This document shows, piece by piece, positions 11,258 to 23,220 of a stretch of DNA of 64,000 nt. Positions within the stretch are counted from its first letter, which is position 1. The number at the start of each line of letters is the position of its first letter. The notes below the pieces were generated by a model, which did not search any database, was not told the DNA's origin, and saw only the letters and a program-made list of their open reading frames with translations. Both the position numbers and the translations under genes were made by a program. Source of the stretch: Euptelea pleiosperma (taxonomy: Eukaryota > Streptophyta > Magnoliopsida > Ranunculales > Eupteleaceae); contig CM068548.1 in the NCBI GenBank assembly GCA_035048495.1, positions 3,100,001-3,164,000 of the forward strand, written 5' to 3'.

Positions 11258-11500
11258 CATTGATGTATGACCCCACTTCGTAAACCTACTCACCAAAAAC
11301 CTTTCTTGTTCTTAGATGACGGCAACTAATCACGCCATTAAACTACTCGAATCCATCAGCTAAACATTACTAAGTAAGCTGATTTTTGGGTGGGTAGGGC
11401 AAACACAAATGGCTAGTGGGCTCAAAAAGAGTGTGCCACGTGACATTTTGGGGCGGCTAGTGGGCTCAAAAAAGTGTGCCACGTCAGATTTTGAGAGGGG
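11258..11500. repeat. Decayed fold-back MITE plus short tandem duplication
   Basis: Left wording near 11285-11300 (cctactcaccaaaaa) pairs imperfectly with 11378-11397 (gctgatttttgggtgggtag), as in the 7758-8020 family. Immediately after, ggctagtgggctcaaaaa followed by gtgtgccacgt occurs twice (from 11410 and from 11455), a ~46-bp tandem duplication. Confidence 0.5.
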
Positions 11501-11768
11501 GACTACAACCGTAAACTTGTGCTCGTGGGTGTCTACTACTTATGAAAGTCAGGTGGGGATAATTCAAAAGTCGTCTAATGTGATATCGATACTGAGGTGG
11601 GGGGCTTGGAAGAACTATCTCTCTCTTTCTCTGTGGCTTTATTACGTAGATGAAAACGGCAAGACATGCAGGCGCGGTGTGCGATATAGAGTACAACGGG
11701 TCGTCAGAAACTTGGAAGGTTACTAACAGTCCACGAATGACTAGATCCGTTATTCATCATTTGTTCTT

Positions 11769-11801
<33 letters not shown>

Positions 11802-12439
11802 ATGGGACCGCCACTTCCAACTTGTCCACCATCTTTCCTCAATCATTAAGGGATTCTATAGTGAGAGGAGTTGCAGGTCAAGATACCTTCCCCTTTGGTG
11901 AAAAGAGAGAAAAAAATTCTCAAGAGTACAGCCTATAAGCTTTAAACTTAATATATATGAAAATATCACCTTTCTTTCTTTGTTATATAATCCAAAGAAA
12001 TCTGAGTAAACAAACAGCGAAGATTTATTCTTCTTTTCATCTATCTGTGTTTGTGTGTCTTTCAGAGAGACGCGCCTCTTTATCTAAGGGTTATGTGCAT
12101 GCTTAAAGGAGAGCAACCCCCACTTGGTCACTTTTCCAGAGGCGTTTTGTCTTGAGAATCTTCAATAGGAAGCCACCTAAGTACAAAAAGCTCACACGTT
12201 TTCTTTCTCTAGACCCCTGTTTTGGATTTTGTGTTTCTTTGAATTTGAATTGGAACAAATTCTCTGTTTTGGCCCAACCCTTGGTGGACCTTTATACTAA
12301 AAAAGAACTGTTTGATGATTTCTAGGACCTATCCAGCGTGACTAGAGTACTTACCCTATGAAAGGAAAAAATTTAGAGGCAGAGGACTTTGGATGTCGAT
12401 GAAGAGGGCTCTCAAAGCCCTACATAGGTCATGTTTTTT
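11501..12439. other. Intergenic with (CT)n tract
   Basis: No gene was recognised. A CT microsatellite lies at about 11768-11802. The remaining sequence is unassigned, with a T/C-rich leader-like stretch near 12000-12080 but no following coding frame. Confidence 0.35.
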
Positions 12440-12650
12440 GGGCCCACCCCTTGGTTGATATACATACCGAAAATCAGTCTGGTTGATAATTTTAAGCCGA
12501 TAGATTAAATACTCAAAATATGCAAAAAAATATTGCTAGAATCCAACGACTAGAATTAATCCTAAACAAGTGCTAAAATCTATGGCCACGGAAACCCAAA
12601 CAGACTGATTTTTGGTATGTATATCCACCATGGGGTAGACTAAACATCTA
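12440..12650. mobile_element. Fold-back MITE, related to 7758-8020
   Basis: Left arm about 12440-12486 (gggcccaccccttgg ... aaaatcagtctgg) and right arm about 12600-12645 (cagactgatttttggtatgt ... ggggtagac) are reverse complements with mismatches. A third arm-like piece at 12748-12835 (ccgatttttggtctgtag ... aaggggtgggc) suggests a second, broken copy next to it. No coding capacity. Confidence 0.6.
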
Positions 12651-12835
12651 TAAGGTATGCAGGGCCACGATAGCCCTCTGCATGCATCCAATGTCCGCTG
12701 CATCTAGACAGAATCCAGCTGCTAGAATCATCCCTTGAAAAATGATCGTGATTGGCCGATTTTTGGTCTGTAGATCGACCAAGGGGTGGGCAAAAAATCC
12801 ATGGAACATTGGGACCAAAGAGTGTGCCACAGAGG

Positions 12836-13203
12836 ATTTGGGGGAGGGGATAGCGAATTCTCAGTCATGGAACGGAAGTAGTAGGGAGGGGATCGGGCAA
12901 GTTGACTAGAGATCCCTAAGTCACCTCTCTCTTTTTTGATATTCTCCTTTTCGCTCTAGTTTAATAAGTGAATTAAACGGCTGATCAAAATCAATTATTC
13001 AACCATGATCGCGAACTTGGGCAATTTTGATTTTCCATTATTAAAAAACAATGTCAACTGGAGCATGAACCCTGGACTGAAATCTTGTGTTTACTATGAA
13101 CACGTAATGGGAAGAGTTGACAAATGTCAAATAATTAGCAATATATTTCTTAGAGGATTCAAGTTTATGAAATCAGAAAAGAATCACTAGATGTTAAGTG
13201 TTA
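12836..13203. other. Intergenic
   Basis: No supportable gene. A 61-codon frame at 13005-13190 has a faint look of a copia gag start (DFPLLKNNVNWS) but is too short and degraded to call. Confidence 0.3.
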
Positions 13204-13625
13204 ATACTCTGAAATATTTTGTCTAGCTAACAAATCATCCTCCTCCGCTGTAAATTGAGTTCCATGATCTGTAACTATCTTCTATGGAATCCCAAATATG
13301 GTGATGATATGTCCACATAATAAACTTTGCAACAGCAACAACGTTGGCTCTCTAGAAAGGTATCAGCTCTACCTACTTTGTGAAATACTCTGTAGCTACT
13401 ACTATCCAGATATAATTCTTACTTGAAGCAAGATTGACTCTTCCAGTGAGATCAAGCTCCCAAGTCTGAAAGGCCCAGTAGAAGTAGACTGGTATAACTT
13501 GACTGGGTATTGAGTTCTAATGTCATTAGCAACTACAACATTTCCTAGCATAGCTCAATAATCCTTATGCAATGTGAACCAATAAAATCCACCATACAAT
13601 ATCGTGGATGAGTTGACACTACATG
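13204..13625 (-). pseudogene. Ty3-type integrase remnant, minus strand
   Basis: Reading the minus strand gives integrase-like phrases in several frames: a GGFYW-like start near 13600, a TGPF-like segment, HIITIFGIP, then IVTDHGTQFTAEE near 13240-13290. In Ty3/gypsy integrases the D of VTDxGTQF is the second catalytic aspartate. Stops and frame changes separate the pieces, so it is dead. It runs opposite to all other retroelement remnants here, implying a separate insertion. Confidence 0.6.
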
Positions 13626-13637
13626 GGGATTAGATGA

Positions 13638-13815
13638 CACTACACCATAATTTGCCTTTTATGGTGTTTAAAGAAAATGCCATAATTATAAGGGACATTT
13701 ATAGCATTCAAAGGACATAAAAGGCTATGCTATCTTTTCTTTTATAGCATTCAAATGAACACCGTGAACATAGTGTTCAAAAAACACTATCTTTTACTAA
13801 ACAACGCATAATTGT
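13638..13815. repeat. CACTA-like terminus with subterminal repeats
   Basis: CACTACACCATAA begins at 13638 and is followed by repeated ttatggtgtt, atagcattca and aacaccgtgaaca motifs in both orientations. The wording resembles the ggcgttc/ttatggcattc subterminal region of the intact CACTA at 46573-47108. Only one end is recognised, so this is probably a truncated relative. Confidence 0.5.
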
Positions 13816-15605
13816 TAGAGAATTTTGGCCGAGAGAGGTATAGCGGAGGATCAGCCGGGTTCATCCAAACCATAGTACCAACCCTACCCACTAGCACATT
13901 CCCAGTAGTAGTAGAGACAACATCCACATATTCAGTGCCAAGAGAGAAGTAAACGTTCAGAGTAGGCTAGATATGGCCAATAGAGGAAGAGCAAAGGATT
14001 AGCCGAGGTCATCCGGACCACAGTGCCGACCGTACCCAACACAAGATCCTCAACTACAATAGAGAGAACATCTGCAGATTGACTCAGTATTTGTTGAGGC
14101 CACAGCTGACAACATTAAAGACCACAGGGTCAGGCACCCATGCCTCATGGACAATCAAGACAGACAACACCCCCATAGAGACAACAACCATAGGAAGTAC
14201 AACCATAGAGAGCACAACCTCTGAGATAGACAGCATCTAGACAACTATAGTGCTCTAGTTGTAGAGAGATAGGGCATATCAAGAGGCATTGTCTCTGAGA
14301 GGTTCAACAAATAGGAATAGAACAGAGTAGAGTGACTCAGGGGCGGATGTTTTTACTCACATAGGGTGATGTAGTGGCCACAAACAACGTGATCAAAGGT
14401 ACTTGTTGATTTAAAGCAGTTTGGTGCACGTTTTGATAAATACAGGCTCTACACAACACCACACCTAGTAGAGGCATTGGGTTTAATACCGTCACGTACT
14501 GGTAGATTTCTCTCTATAATGACACCTTTGGGGGATAGGAATTTTCTGAGTGAGATATGCCGATCATGTATAATCAGGATTGGTAGTATGGAGATGTCAT
14601 CATATTTGACTGTCCTTGACATGCATGATTTTGACGTTATCCAAGGGATGGATTGGTTAGTAGCATTCTATGCACAGGTGGATTATTTTGAAAAGATGGC
14701 CAATTTTCATATGCTTGGGTAGCGAGTTTGTTCATGTTTTCTAAGAATACTAGACATATTTCCAAATGAGTTGCTAGGATTATCTCCAAGGTGAACCAGT
14801 AGAGTTAAGAGAGCTTTAAACCTAGATTGAAGAGCCATTGAACATTGGTTTTATCAGGCCTGGTACTTTGTCATGGGGAGTTCCAATGCAATTTGTAAAG
14901 TAGAAGGATGGATTCCTCAGACTGTTTGACTAGTTGGTACCCAATACTTCTCAAAAAATTGATCTCAGATTTGGCTACCATCAGTTGAAGATCAAGGAGG
15001 AGGATATTCCTAAGACAGCTTTCAGGACTCAATATGGCCACTACGAGTGCTTAGTGAAGTCATATGGGTTCACGAATATCCCAACAACATTCATGGATCT
15101 GATGAATGAATTATTCTAGAAGTACTTAGATCAATATGTCATTGTGTAAATCGATGACATTCTGATATATTCTCAAACCCAAAGTGAGCACGAGAAGCAT
15201 TTGCAGATTACCCTTCAAATTTTGATGGATCACCAGTTGTATGGAAAGCTTAACAAATGCAAGTTTTGGATGATTGACGTGAAATTCCTTGGTCATGTGG
15301 CATCTTGCAATGGTATTTTGGTAGATCCAGCCAAGGTTGAAGTAATGCTCAATTGTTCAAGACCTAGGAGCTTCTTGGGATTAATATGCTATTACCATCA
15401 TTTTGTAAAGGGTTTCTCATATATTGCAGCACCCTTGATTAGATTGACTTAGAAGGATGTGTGTTTTGATTGGGATGAGTGTGAGTAAGCTTAAGTTTTT
15501 CAAGAGTTGAAGACTTAGCTCGCCACAACACCTGTATTGATGATACCTACATTATGAGAGGGGTTAGTCCTTTACAGTGATGCATTCTAGATGGGTTTTG
15601 AAGTT
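13816..15605 (+). pseudogene. Ty3/gypsy gag-protease-RT remnant (chromovirus-like)
   Basis: A CCHC zinc knuckle (CX2CX4HX4C) is encoded at 14251-14292. A protease-like segment follows at 14477-14722, including LDMHDFDVIQGMDWL. RT segments run from about 14934: [11 protein letters not shown], then an IDDILIYS-like active-site stretch near 15150, FLGHV at about 15290 and an AxPLIRLT end near 15450. The start of an RNase H-like YSDAF segment follows before the sequence switches near 15605. Several stops (for example 15118 and 15449) and the abrupt 3' end make it a pseudogene. It is a different lineage from the Tat-like elements further on. Confidence 0.8.
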
Positions 15606-15860
15606 CCCTTGATATGTATAAAAGAGACCTAGAAGGGGGTGAATGGGTCTATTAATTTTAGCCTAAGTTGATTACTAATATGCTTGAACAATTTGATCAA
15701 CAAAAGTGATATGAGTAAATAGACAACAATCCAGAACAAAAATATTTATAGTGGTTCGGTGTATCAACACCTACGTCCACTCTCCAAATAGCTCCACTGA
15801 GCTTAGCACCTTTTTAATTCAATATTTAAACATAGTTAAAATGGTCTCGATCTCTTTATG
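15606..15860 (+). repeat. Copia LTR-like fragment
   Basis: The sequence switches from Ty3 RT to a stretch with cctagaagggggtgaatggg at about 15628, then a gtggttcggtgtatcaacac motif. Similar wording (cctagaaaggggtttgatt) occurs at 17994. Such phrases are common in LTRs of plant SIRE-type copia elements; that assignment is from general knowledge and is tentative. Confidence 0.35.
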
Positions 15861-17860
15861 GTGGATTATATAGACTTTTGGATCCTAGCTTTGATTATAA
15901 CATTTTAACTATGCATGGTAATACTGGCATGAAGCGTGGTATCGTAAATGAGAAATGCTCTATGTGGCATAGGAGATTGGGACATATCTCCATAGATAGA
16001 ATCAAAAGGTTAGTGAATGAAGGAGTCATTTGGGCTCTTGATTTCTCTGACTTTGGTATTTGTGTGGACTTCATAAAGGGAAAGCAGACCAACAAAACCA
16101 CGAAAGGTGCCAAGAGGAGTACTTAGACTTTGGAAATCATACACACTGATATATGTGGAGCCTTTCCTACTCCATGTTTAAATGCTCAAAGATACTTCAT
16201 CTCATTCATAGATGATCATACACAATTTATGTATCTATCTGCATTATGAGAAAAGTGAGGCACTAGATGCTTTCAAAATCTATAAAGTAGAAGTGGAGAA
16301 ACAAATAGAAAAGAAGATTAAAGTCGTGAGGTCAGATAGAGGTGGAGAATATAATATTATAGGTAATTCACTAGTGCAAGACAAAAACCAAGTCCATTTT
16401 CCTTGAGGAACGTGGCATTGTTGCCCAACATACGATGCCAGGCTCGCCATATCAAAATGATGTAGCCGAAAGAAGGAATCGTACATTGATGGACATGGTA
16501 AGGAGTATGCTTTTTATCTCCACACTCTCCCTTTCCTTGTGGAGTGAGGCCTTAAAAACCATTGTGTACATCCTGAACAAGGTTCCCACTAAAGCAGTTC
16601 CTAAAATACCTTTTGAGTTATGGAACGGTTGGAAACCAAGTTTAGCACATGTACACATATGGGGTTGTGCAGTTTAGGTCAGGGTGTACAATCCACAAGA
16701 AAAAAGTTGGACCTAAGGATAGTTAGTGGATAGTTCATTGGCTATGTAGAATGGTCCAAGGGATTTAGGTTTTTCTGTCCTACCCATACACCAAATATTG
16801 TTGAGGAAAGAAATGCTAAATTTCTTGAGGAATTGCGGGATCAGATAGCTACACTTGCAATTATAGAAGGGTTGCCCATTTATAATGATTATTATCTTGA
16901 TGTCATACAAGATTGACAAACAACTCAAGAAAACCTACCCCATCAGGAACAAGTTGTCATAGAAGCTGTTGTTCAACATACACAAAATGTGGATGTAGAC
17001 ATGGCATTAAGAAGATACTCAAGAATAAGGAGACCTGTGATTTCTTTTGACTATGTTGTGTACAAGAATTTGACTATGATATTGGAGTTGAAGATGATCC
17101 CGTTACGTTTTCACAAGCCACGAGTGGAAATAAATCCACATTTTGGTATGATGCCGTGAAAGATGAAATGAATTCAATGGCTAACAACCAAGTGTGGGAT
17201 CTCATTGAATTACTTAAAGGAGTCAAGACCATTGGTTACAAATGGGTCTATAAGACCAAAAGGGAGTCAACAGGTATTATAGAACGATATAAGGCCAGAC
17301 TTGTAGCCAAAGGGTTCGCTCGAAAGGAAGGCATTGATTACCATGAAACCTTCTCTCCAGTTTCAAGGAAGGATTCGCTTAGGATAATCATGGCATTGGC
17401 AGCTTATTTCAATTTAGAGCTACATCAAATGGATGTGAAAATAGCCTTCTTCAATGGGGAATTGGAGGAAGAGGTCTACATGGCTCAACCTGAAGGTTTT
17501 TACTCAAATAAAGGAGATCACCTAGTTTGCAGACTTAAGAAATCTATATACGGACTGAAACAGGCTTCCCGACAATGGTATCTTAAGTTTCACAATGTCA
17601 TTTCTTCATTCGTAATTATGGAGAACGTCATTGATCAATGTATATATATATATCTTAAAGTCAGTGGGAGTAAATGTATCTTCTTGGTCTTGTATGTGGA
17701 TGATATTCTGCTCGCCAGTAGTGATTTGGATTTGCTTCATGAGGCAAAGCAGTTCCTTTCCAAAATTTTGATATGAAGGATCTGGGTGAAGCCTCTTATG
17801 TCATTAGCATAGAGATTCACAGAGATAGGTCTCAAAGGACTGCTCGCCTAGTGTGGCACC
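15861..17860 (+). pseudogene. Ty1/copia pol remnant
   Basis: In copia order the sequence shows a GAG-pre-integrase zinc region (MWHRRLGHIS, near 15965), an integrase core (HTDICG near 16140, SDRGGEY near 16340, [14 protein letters not shown] near 16445), then a linker and reverse transcriptase at 17156-17776. RT motifs are KWVYKTKR, KARLVAKGF, MDVKIAFFNGELEEEVYM, KKSIYGLKQA and the catalytic LYVDDILLAS. Frame breaks occur in integrase (16125, 16406, 16675) and after 17776. RNase H is missing: the sequence leaves pol near 17860. Confidence 0.88.
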
Positions 17861-18989
17861 CATTTTAAGGGTGGCAAATTCAGTCTAGATCAATGCCTGA
17901 GAAATGATCTAGAAAGGGAACAAGTGAATAACATTCTTTAAGCATCCGCGGTTGGAAGTCTTGAAATTCAGTCCGTTCTCTTTATTCAGAATACCTAGAA
18001 AGGGGTTTGATTAGGTAATAAAATTTACATTACCTACACAGTTTTACTAGTCTGGTAGGGTGATGAACTTGCATGCCACGATGAAACAGTTTATTGATAA
18101 AATAAAGATTATCTCAACCGACTCGAATCAAATATATCTCCATGATATATTCTCTTCTTTGTCGTTTGGGTTAATCAAAACAATTAGATAAACAAACAAT
18201 CTATAAGACAGAGTGTTTACATGGAAACCTTAACAAAGGAAAAAACTATGGGACCACAGCCAGATGGAAAGTATCACTAACTGGTAAGTTACGAGTTACA
18301 GAAGTTACCTACGCAACACCGTTGCAAATACAACTTCCAACCTTAACCAACGCCAACTATCAATGCTTCCACCTCCTCTGACTCCACGTTACGAGTCACA
18401 CGCGCGCCCTTCCTATCACGAAGCCTCTGTCGCTTGTTTAATTTGGTACACCCCAAACCTACCTTCGATCAGTACACCCCGATCTTAATTCTCAACACTC
18501 TAGTCTCTATTGAAGGTGAAGGATTTCAGTACACCCTGAACCCCAAGTTGCTCAAATGGTATTGATTCACACTAGTACTCTCTGACTAACTAGGTTAAGG
18601 TTTTAAATGGAAAACCTAAGCAAAGTGAGGATCAAGCACTAAGCTTTGATCTTAAGGAAGAGAAAAACCTCATGAGGTAAACAATGAAAATGATGGTTTT
18701 TTCTCTTCAAACATGGACTATTCTTAATTTAGAAAGCTAACTCTTTTCTCTCTTATTGTGTATTTTGTTTAGCTCCAGAGTGCTCTATTTATAAGAATAT
18801 GGAACCCCTAGGTTGTGCAAGTAGTGGATTAGAGGGAGCACAAAAACTGGATCTAAAATTCAATAATTTCTATGAAGTCCAATTGATTGTACTGTACGCA
18901 TGGGTTTTTGTTCATAATTACAATCGATTGTATTCAGGGTCCAATCGACTGTATACTTTGAAAGTTATCCCAGATGGTCGATTGGTTCT
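17861..18989 (+). repeat. Noncoding copia-associated sequence, probably 3' LTR part
   Basis: No coding frame is supported. The segment follows the broken copia pol and contains the LTR-like phrase at 17994 and repeated aatcgattgta / ccaatcgact motifs near 18880-18960. The same aatcgattg wording resumes at 28480-28570 after element A, so both sides are one sequence split by that insertion. Confidence 0.45.
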
Positions 18990-19153
18990 TGATATTCGCT
19001 CAAAAGTTCTTATTTTAAGCCATTATCCTTATAGCGATGTCGCATTCTCCTACGTAAAACTTGTCTTTTTGTCGACTTTTCCATATAAGAGTTTCTTCCA
19101 TTGCGTAGAACGCATTCTTTAGACAAAAATCGACTATTTTCATGAAATATATG

Positions 19154-21897
19154 TGATATTCGCTTAAAAGTGCGTATTTTCCACTGTTATCTTCTAAGCG
19201 TTTTCACACTCTCCTACGTTAAAATGCTCTATTTATCTACTTTTCTATGTAAGAGTCTCTTTTGTTGCGTAGAACACACTTTTCTGGACGAAATTGTATA
19301 TTTGCATGCATTAAACACATTTTCGGAAGTCTAGACATTAAGTCGTTCTAATAAAGTCTCATTACGCGCTTCTTCTGCCGTAGGAAATCCCGATGTGACA
19401 ATTCTCGAGACTTGCGAGCCCACATTGATCAGGAAAGCCCATTATCAAAGCTTAAAGAGCCCACATGCTATGACTAGAAGATATGGGCCAAATATGGGCT
19501 GAATAAGAGGACCAAAAAGTCGGCCCAAAGAACGAAGAGAGCAGGAGAGCCAATGACCAAGAGACAGACCAAAGCGTTTAAAGCCACATGAGTTAGCAAA
19601 GAATGATACTCTACTCTACTGGAGAAGCGTGAGAATGGTCACAGTGAAGACCAGGGTTCCAGACCCTCTGCCAATACTTTTATCTCCATTTTTTTTGATA
19701 TTTTCTCACTCATCTCTCCTTATTCTCTCTCTCTTCATCTCTCAGTCCTCGAATCTACTGACCTAACCCCAGAACTCCTGTCCATTGGCTCTGTCTCATC
19801 TCCCTTAGCTTTCTGACCGTTGGATCTTCAATCGGACCGTTGGATCTTTCACCGGACCGTTGGATCTCTCTAGATCCGTCGATCTACCAATCTGGGTCCC
19901 AATCAAGTCACCATCCATCCAATCACCATCAGATGTCTGTCACATCATCTTGTGAGACGATGGACATCATCATTCCATGTGAGCCAGTAGCCGGGCCCAT
20001 TATCATCGACCCGCTGTCCGACCAGTTAGTGGACCCCGTGAATTTCAAAATAATTTTAATTAAATGGGGGGTCCACTAATTGGGGAAATTCCCCAAAGAA
20101 AAGTAGTATTTTACTTAAAAAAATATATATATATATATATATATTTTTATTTAAAAGATTCTCTAATTTCCATTAATGGAAACTAGGGAGCTTTAAAAGG
20201 AGAAGGAGAGGGGTTCGTTCGAACCCTAATCCCCCTATAATCCCTTCAATCCTTCCCCAAAACCCCTTTCTCATCATTCCCCCCTTTTTTGGCCCCCGTT
20301 TCTCTTCTTCTCCTTCATATTCTTCACCATCTTCTTCGCGTCTTCTACCGGAGTTGCAGCCTGCAACTCCGGCCGCAGCAGCTGCGAGCACCTCGCACGA
20401 ACCAGCCACAGCTCCTCCTTACCGCTACATCCTACCTCAGCCTCCATTCAAGGTGCTGCTGTAGCAAGATCGTGTGCTGCACCACCGCCTCCGCCGTCTT
20501 CACTCTCTCCACTTGCTGGGTTGCAGCCGACCACCATAACAGCCACAACCAACGTATGCAACTTGTTACAGACGGTCTGCCCAACAGCCACCATCATTCT
20601 CTTCAACGTTCTGAGTTGCAGAACTTCCGGGCGAACTGCACACACTGTTAACACACCATCCACATCTCATTTTCTCTTCACGTTGCTGGCAGTCTTCGAC
20701 CTGCAACTGGCTGTCTCCCCTCAGCAAGTCCAAGGATCATCTCAAACAGGTTGCCGCCCTCAAGCTCTCATTCATCTCCAATCCCCCTCAAGCTGTTCTT
20801 GTTTTCTTTTCCCCAACAAAAAGCAAAAACAAAAAAAAAAAAAAAAAAAAAGGGGAAAGAAGAAGAGAAGAAGAAGGGAAGGGGAGAGGAGGTCGTACCT
20901 TCCACAACTCCTTCTCCACAGCCACACCAGTGCGACTGCAGGTGCTCCACCCCAAACCGGCCAGCAAACACTAGCACCACCTTGCTCGCCATCCTCTCTC
21001 CTCTGCCGTTCTTCTTAGAAAACAAAAAAAAAAAAGAGAAGAGAAGGGCTGGGGGTTGGGCGTCCATGACTGTTGGATTTCTCCCAAAGCAACATCGTGA
21101 TCTCCACGAAGATCTGAAACATCTCTTTAGTGTGCTGTCCACGGCATGTAACCCTCCATTCACCACCAGCAACGCTTCTAGCAGTGGTTCTCCTAGGAGC
21201 ACAACCTCTTGCAACCGCCCTTCTTCCTTGCTGGTCAATAGACCACTGTGCACCTCGTCACCCATTGGTAAGTTTTGATCCAGCACTCAGTTTTGATCTA
21301 GCACTCTCCCACGTCCTTCATCTCTCTCAAGGTGAGCATCACGTGCATTTCTTATCTCTTCCACTATCTAACCATCCACCCATACCAATCCGACATATTC
21401 ACTACCTTTCCATGGCTCACTCACCTACCCAACTTCACTCTATTTCTCTTTCTCTATCATTTTTCTAGTTTTCTAAAATCTTAGATTTTATTGCTTTCAA
21501 TTCAAGTTGAGTATTTGAGAATAAATTTCGATTATTGTAAGGATTGTTTCATGATGAATAAAGTTCAAATCAGTTTATGCATGAAGCTGAGATCATGTTA
21601 GTGTCTTTATTGTTTCTTCGAGCTATTAGTAAAATATCATCACCCCAAACAAAAAAAATTCTTGTTTTAAAAATCGACATCTCACCACTCTCACCCTTCA
21701 ACCATTATTTCTGCCTATTTTCTGTTATTTTACATACCTTATTGCGTTACCCTAATCCCGAGTGCGGATCGACATCCGACACAAAACTGCTATACAAAGC
21801 CTGTAATTTTGCAGGAATTTTGAGGCTCGGATCAAATTACAAATCTTGTTGATTCTAGGGTTTCCGTAACCAACGACGCAGAAAAATCCTACTTTCA
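19154..21897 (+). mobile_element. Solo LTR (subfamily B) nested in element A
   Basis: It begins TGATATTCGCTTAAAAG at 19154 and ends ACTTTCA at 21897 (2744 bp). It is flanked by ATATG on both sides (19149-19153 and 21898-21902), and removing it restores a continuous element-A LTR. It is homologous to the 5' LTR of element B at 49140-51792. A lone LTR with target duplication is the product of LTR-LTR recombination. It contains simple repeats, including a long poly-A near 20828-20850. Open frames of up to 175 codons inside it are low-complexity LTR sequence, not genes. Confidence 0.9.
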
Positions 21898-22312
21898 ATA
21901 TGCATTTCTGATAGTCCAGTATCAAACCATTTTAGTTGAATCTCATTACACGCTTTTTCACTTGTAGGAGACCCTATCGGGCGATTCTCGAGTACTGGCG
22001 GGCCCACGATCAATCACAGAAGACTTCTATCAAAGCTTAAAGCGCCAACAGGCTAGGATAAAAAGATAGAAGACATGTACGGGCAAAGCTAGAGGATCGT
22101 AGAGCCAGAACAAGGACTAAGAGATAGAAGAATTGCTGGAGATCAAGAGAAGGACTTAGGTATTAAAGGCCACACCAATTGACATCAAAGGATAAGTTTG
22201 ACTAATTGGTGGAGCGGACGAGAGAGAATAGAGAAGACCAGGGTTCAAGACCCTCCAATACTTTTATTTTTGTACTTTTCTCTCACTTCTCTCCTATTTC
22301 TCTCTCTATCTA

Positions 22313-22421
22313 TCTTGGCCCATGACCTAGGCCCATGACCGAGGCCCATGACCCATGACCCATGACCCATGCCCATTACCCATGACCCATGCCCATGCCC
22401 ATGCCCCGTGCCCATGCCCAT
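22313..22421. repeat. CCCATGA/CCCATG minisatellite within LTR A
   Basis: About 13 tandem hexa/heptanucleotide units of cccatg(a)(c) type. The corresponding 3' LTR tract at 27443-27513 is about 40 bp shorter, so the array has changed length since the two LTRs were identical. Confidence 0.8.
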
Positions 22422-23220
22422 TTGCAACAATAAGAGAGAATTGGTCTCACTTGACCGATTCTTCTCTCCCCCATATCTCTCTATCCTAGTCACTCTCTCT
22501 CTCATCTAACTAACCCATTTTCAACCGTTTGATCTAGAGAGATCCAACGGTCATCTTTTTTACAACAAGTAAAAAGAAAAAAAAAGTCTATAAGAGATCT
22601 ACGATCTCCCCTTCTTGGGTTGGTTCCCTCCCCCTTCTCTTCCTCTCTTTCTTCTTTCTTTCTCTTCTTCTTCGCCCTTCTTTTCCGACGAGCAACTCTA
22701 GCGAGCTCACCATTAACGCCTCCACCTCAAAGTGCAAAGCGTCAAATAGCAACGTCTCCTTGCTGCCCATTTCATTCGCCACAATCAAAGGCTACAATCC
22801 TCAATCCTATTGAGTTTTATCCAATAGAAGTTGCACCATCTACCTCTTCAATGGTAAGCTTCTCTCTAATTCATCTCTCTAACCTTCCTACCTTCTTTCA
22901 CTCTCTTCTTTTCCTCTCTACCTTTACATGCTTTCTAGGATAATATTTTAATGGCTTTCTAGATTAATTTGGTTTAATGTTATTTCCGTTGTAAAGCATT
23001 TGAACAAGCATTGTAAGCATTTGTTTTTAGTTTAATGAACAAGTTTTAAATTCAAGTTTAAGTTGTTTTCATTTATTGTGTTTTTCATTCTCGTTTCTCT
23101 TATATTTTTTTTCATTCTAATAGTTTTAACAACAATCTCAAACATATTTTAAATCAACATCCACCATTCTCACCTTTCACCTAATCTATCTCCCTCCTCT
23201 GAGAGACTCACATCTCTCTG

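Larger units (their letters stand above)
18990..23174 (+). repeat. 5' LTR of element A (interrupted, 3' end deleted)
   Basis: 18990-19153 matches the start of the 3' LTR at 26867 and 21903-23174 matches its remainder, up to ccaccattctcacc. After 23174 the sequence no longer follows the 3' LTR and passes within 46 bp to a gag ATG. The last ~200 bp of the LTR, the primer-binding site and the leader are therefore deleted in this copy. Confidence 0.8.

Noticed and set aside
13005..13190. Possible copia gag start (DFPLLKNNVNWS)
   Set aside because: Too short and diverged. No continuation in any frame supports a gag domain.
19840..21468. Several open frames of 80-175 codons within the solo LTR
   Set aside because: They are S/T/P/H-rich or K-rich low-complexity products of CT- and A-rich LTR sequence, overlap on both strands, and lie entirely inside the LTR bounded by ATATG duplications.
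22245..22505. Minus-strand frame with GHGHGHGSWVMG repeats
   Set aside because: Translation of the cccatg minisatellite in an LTR, recurring at 27372-27587; not a gene.
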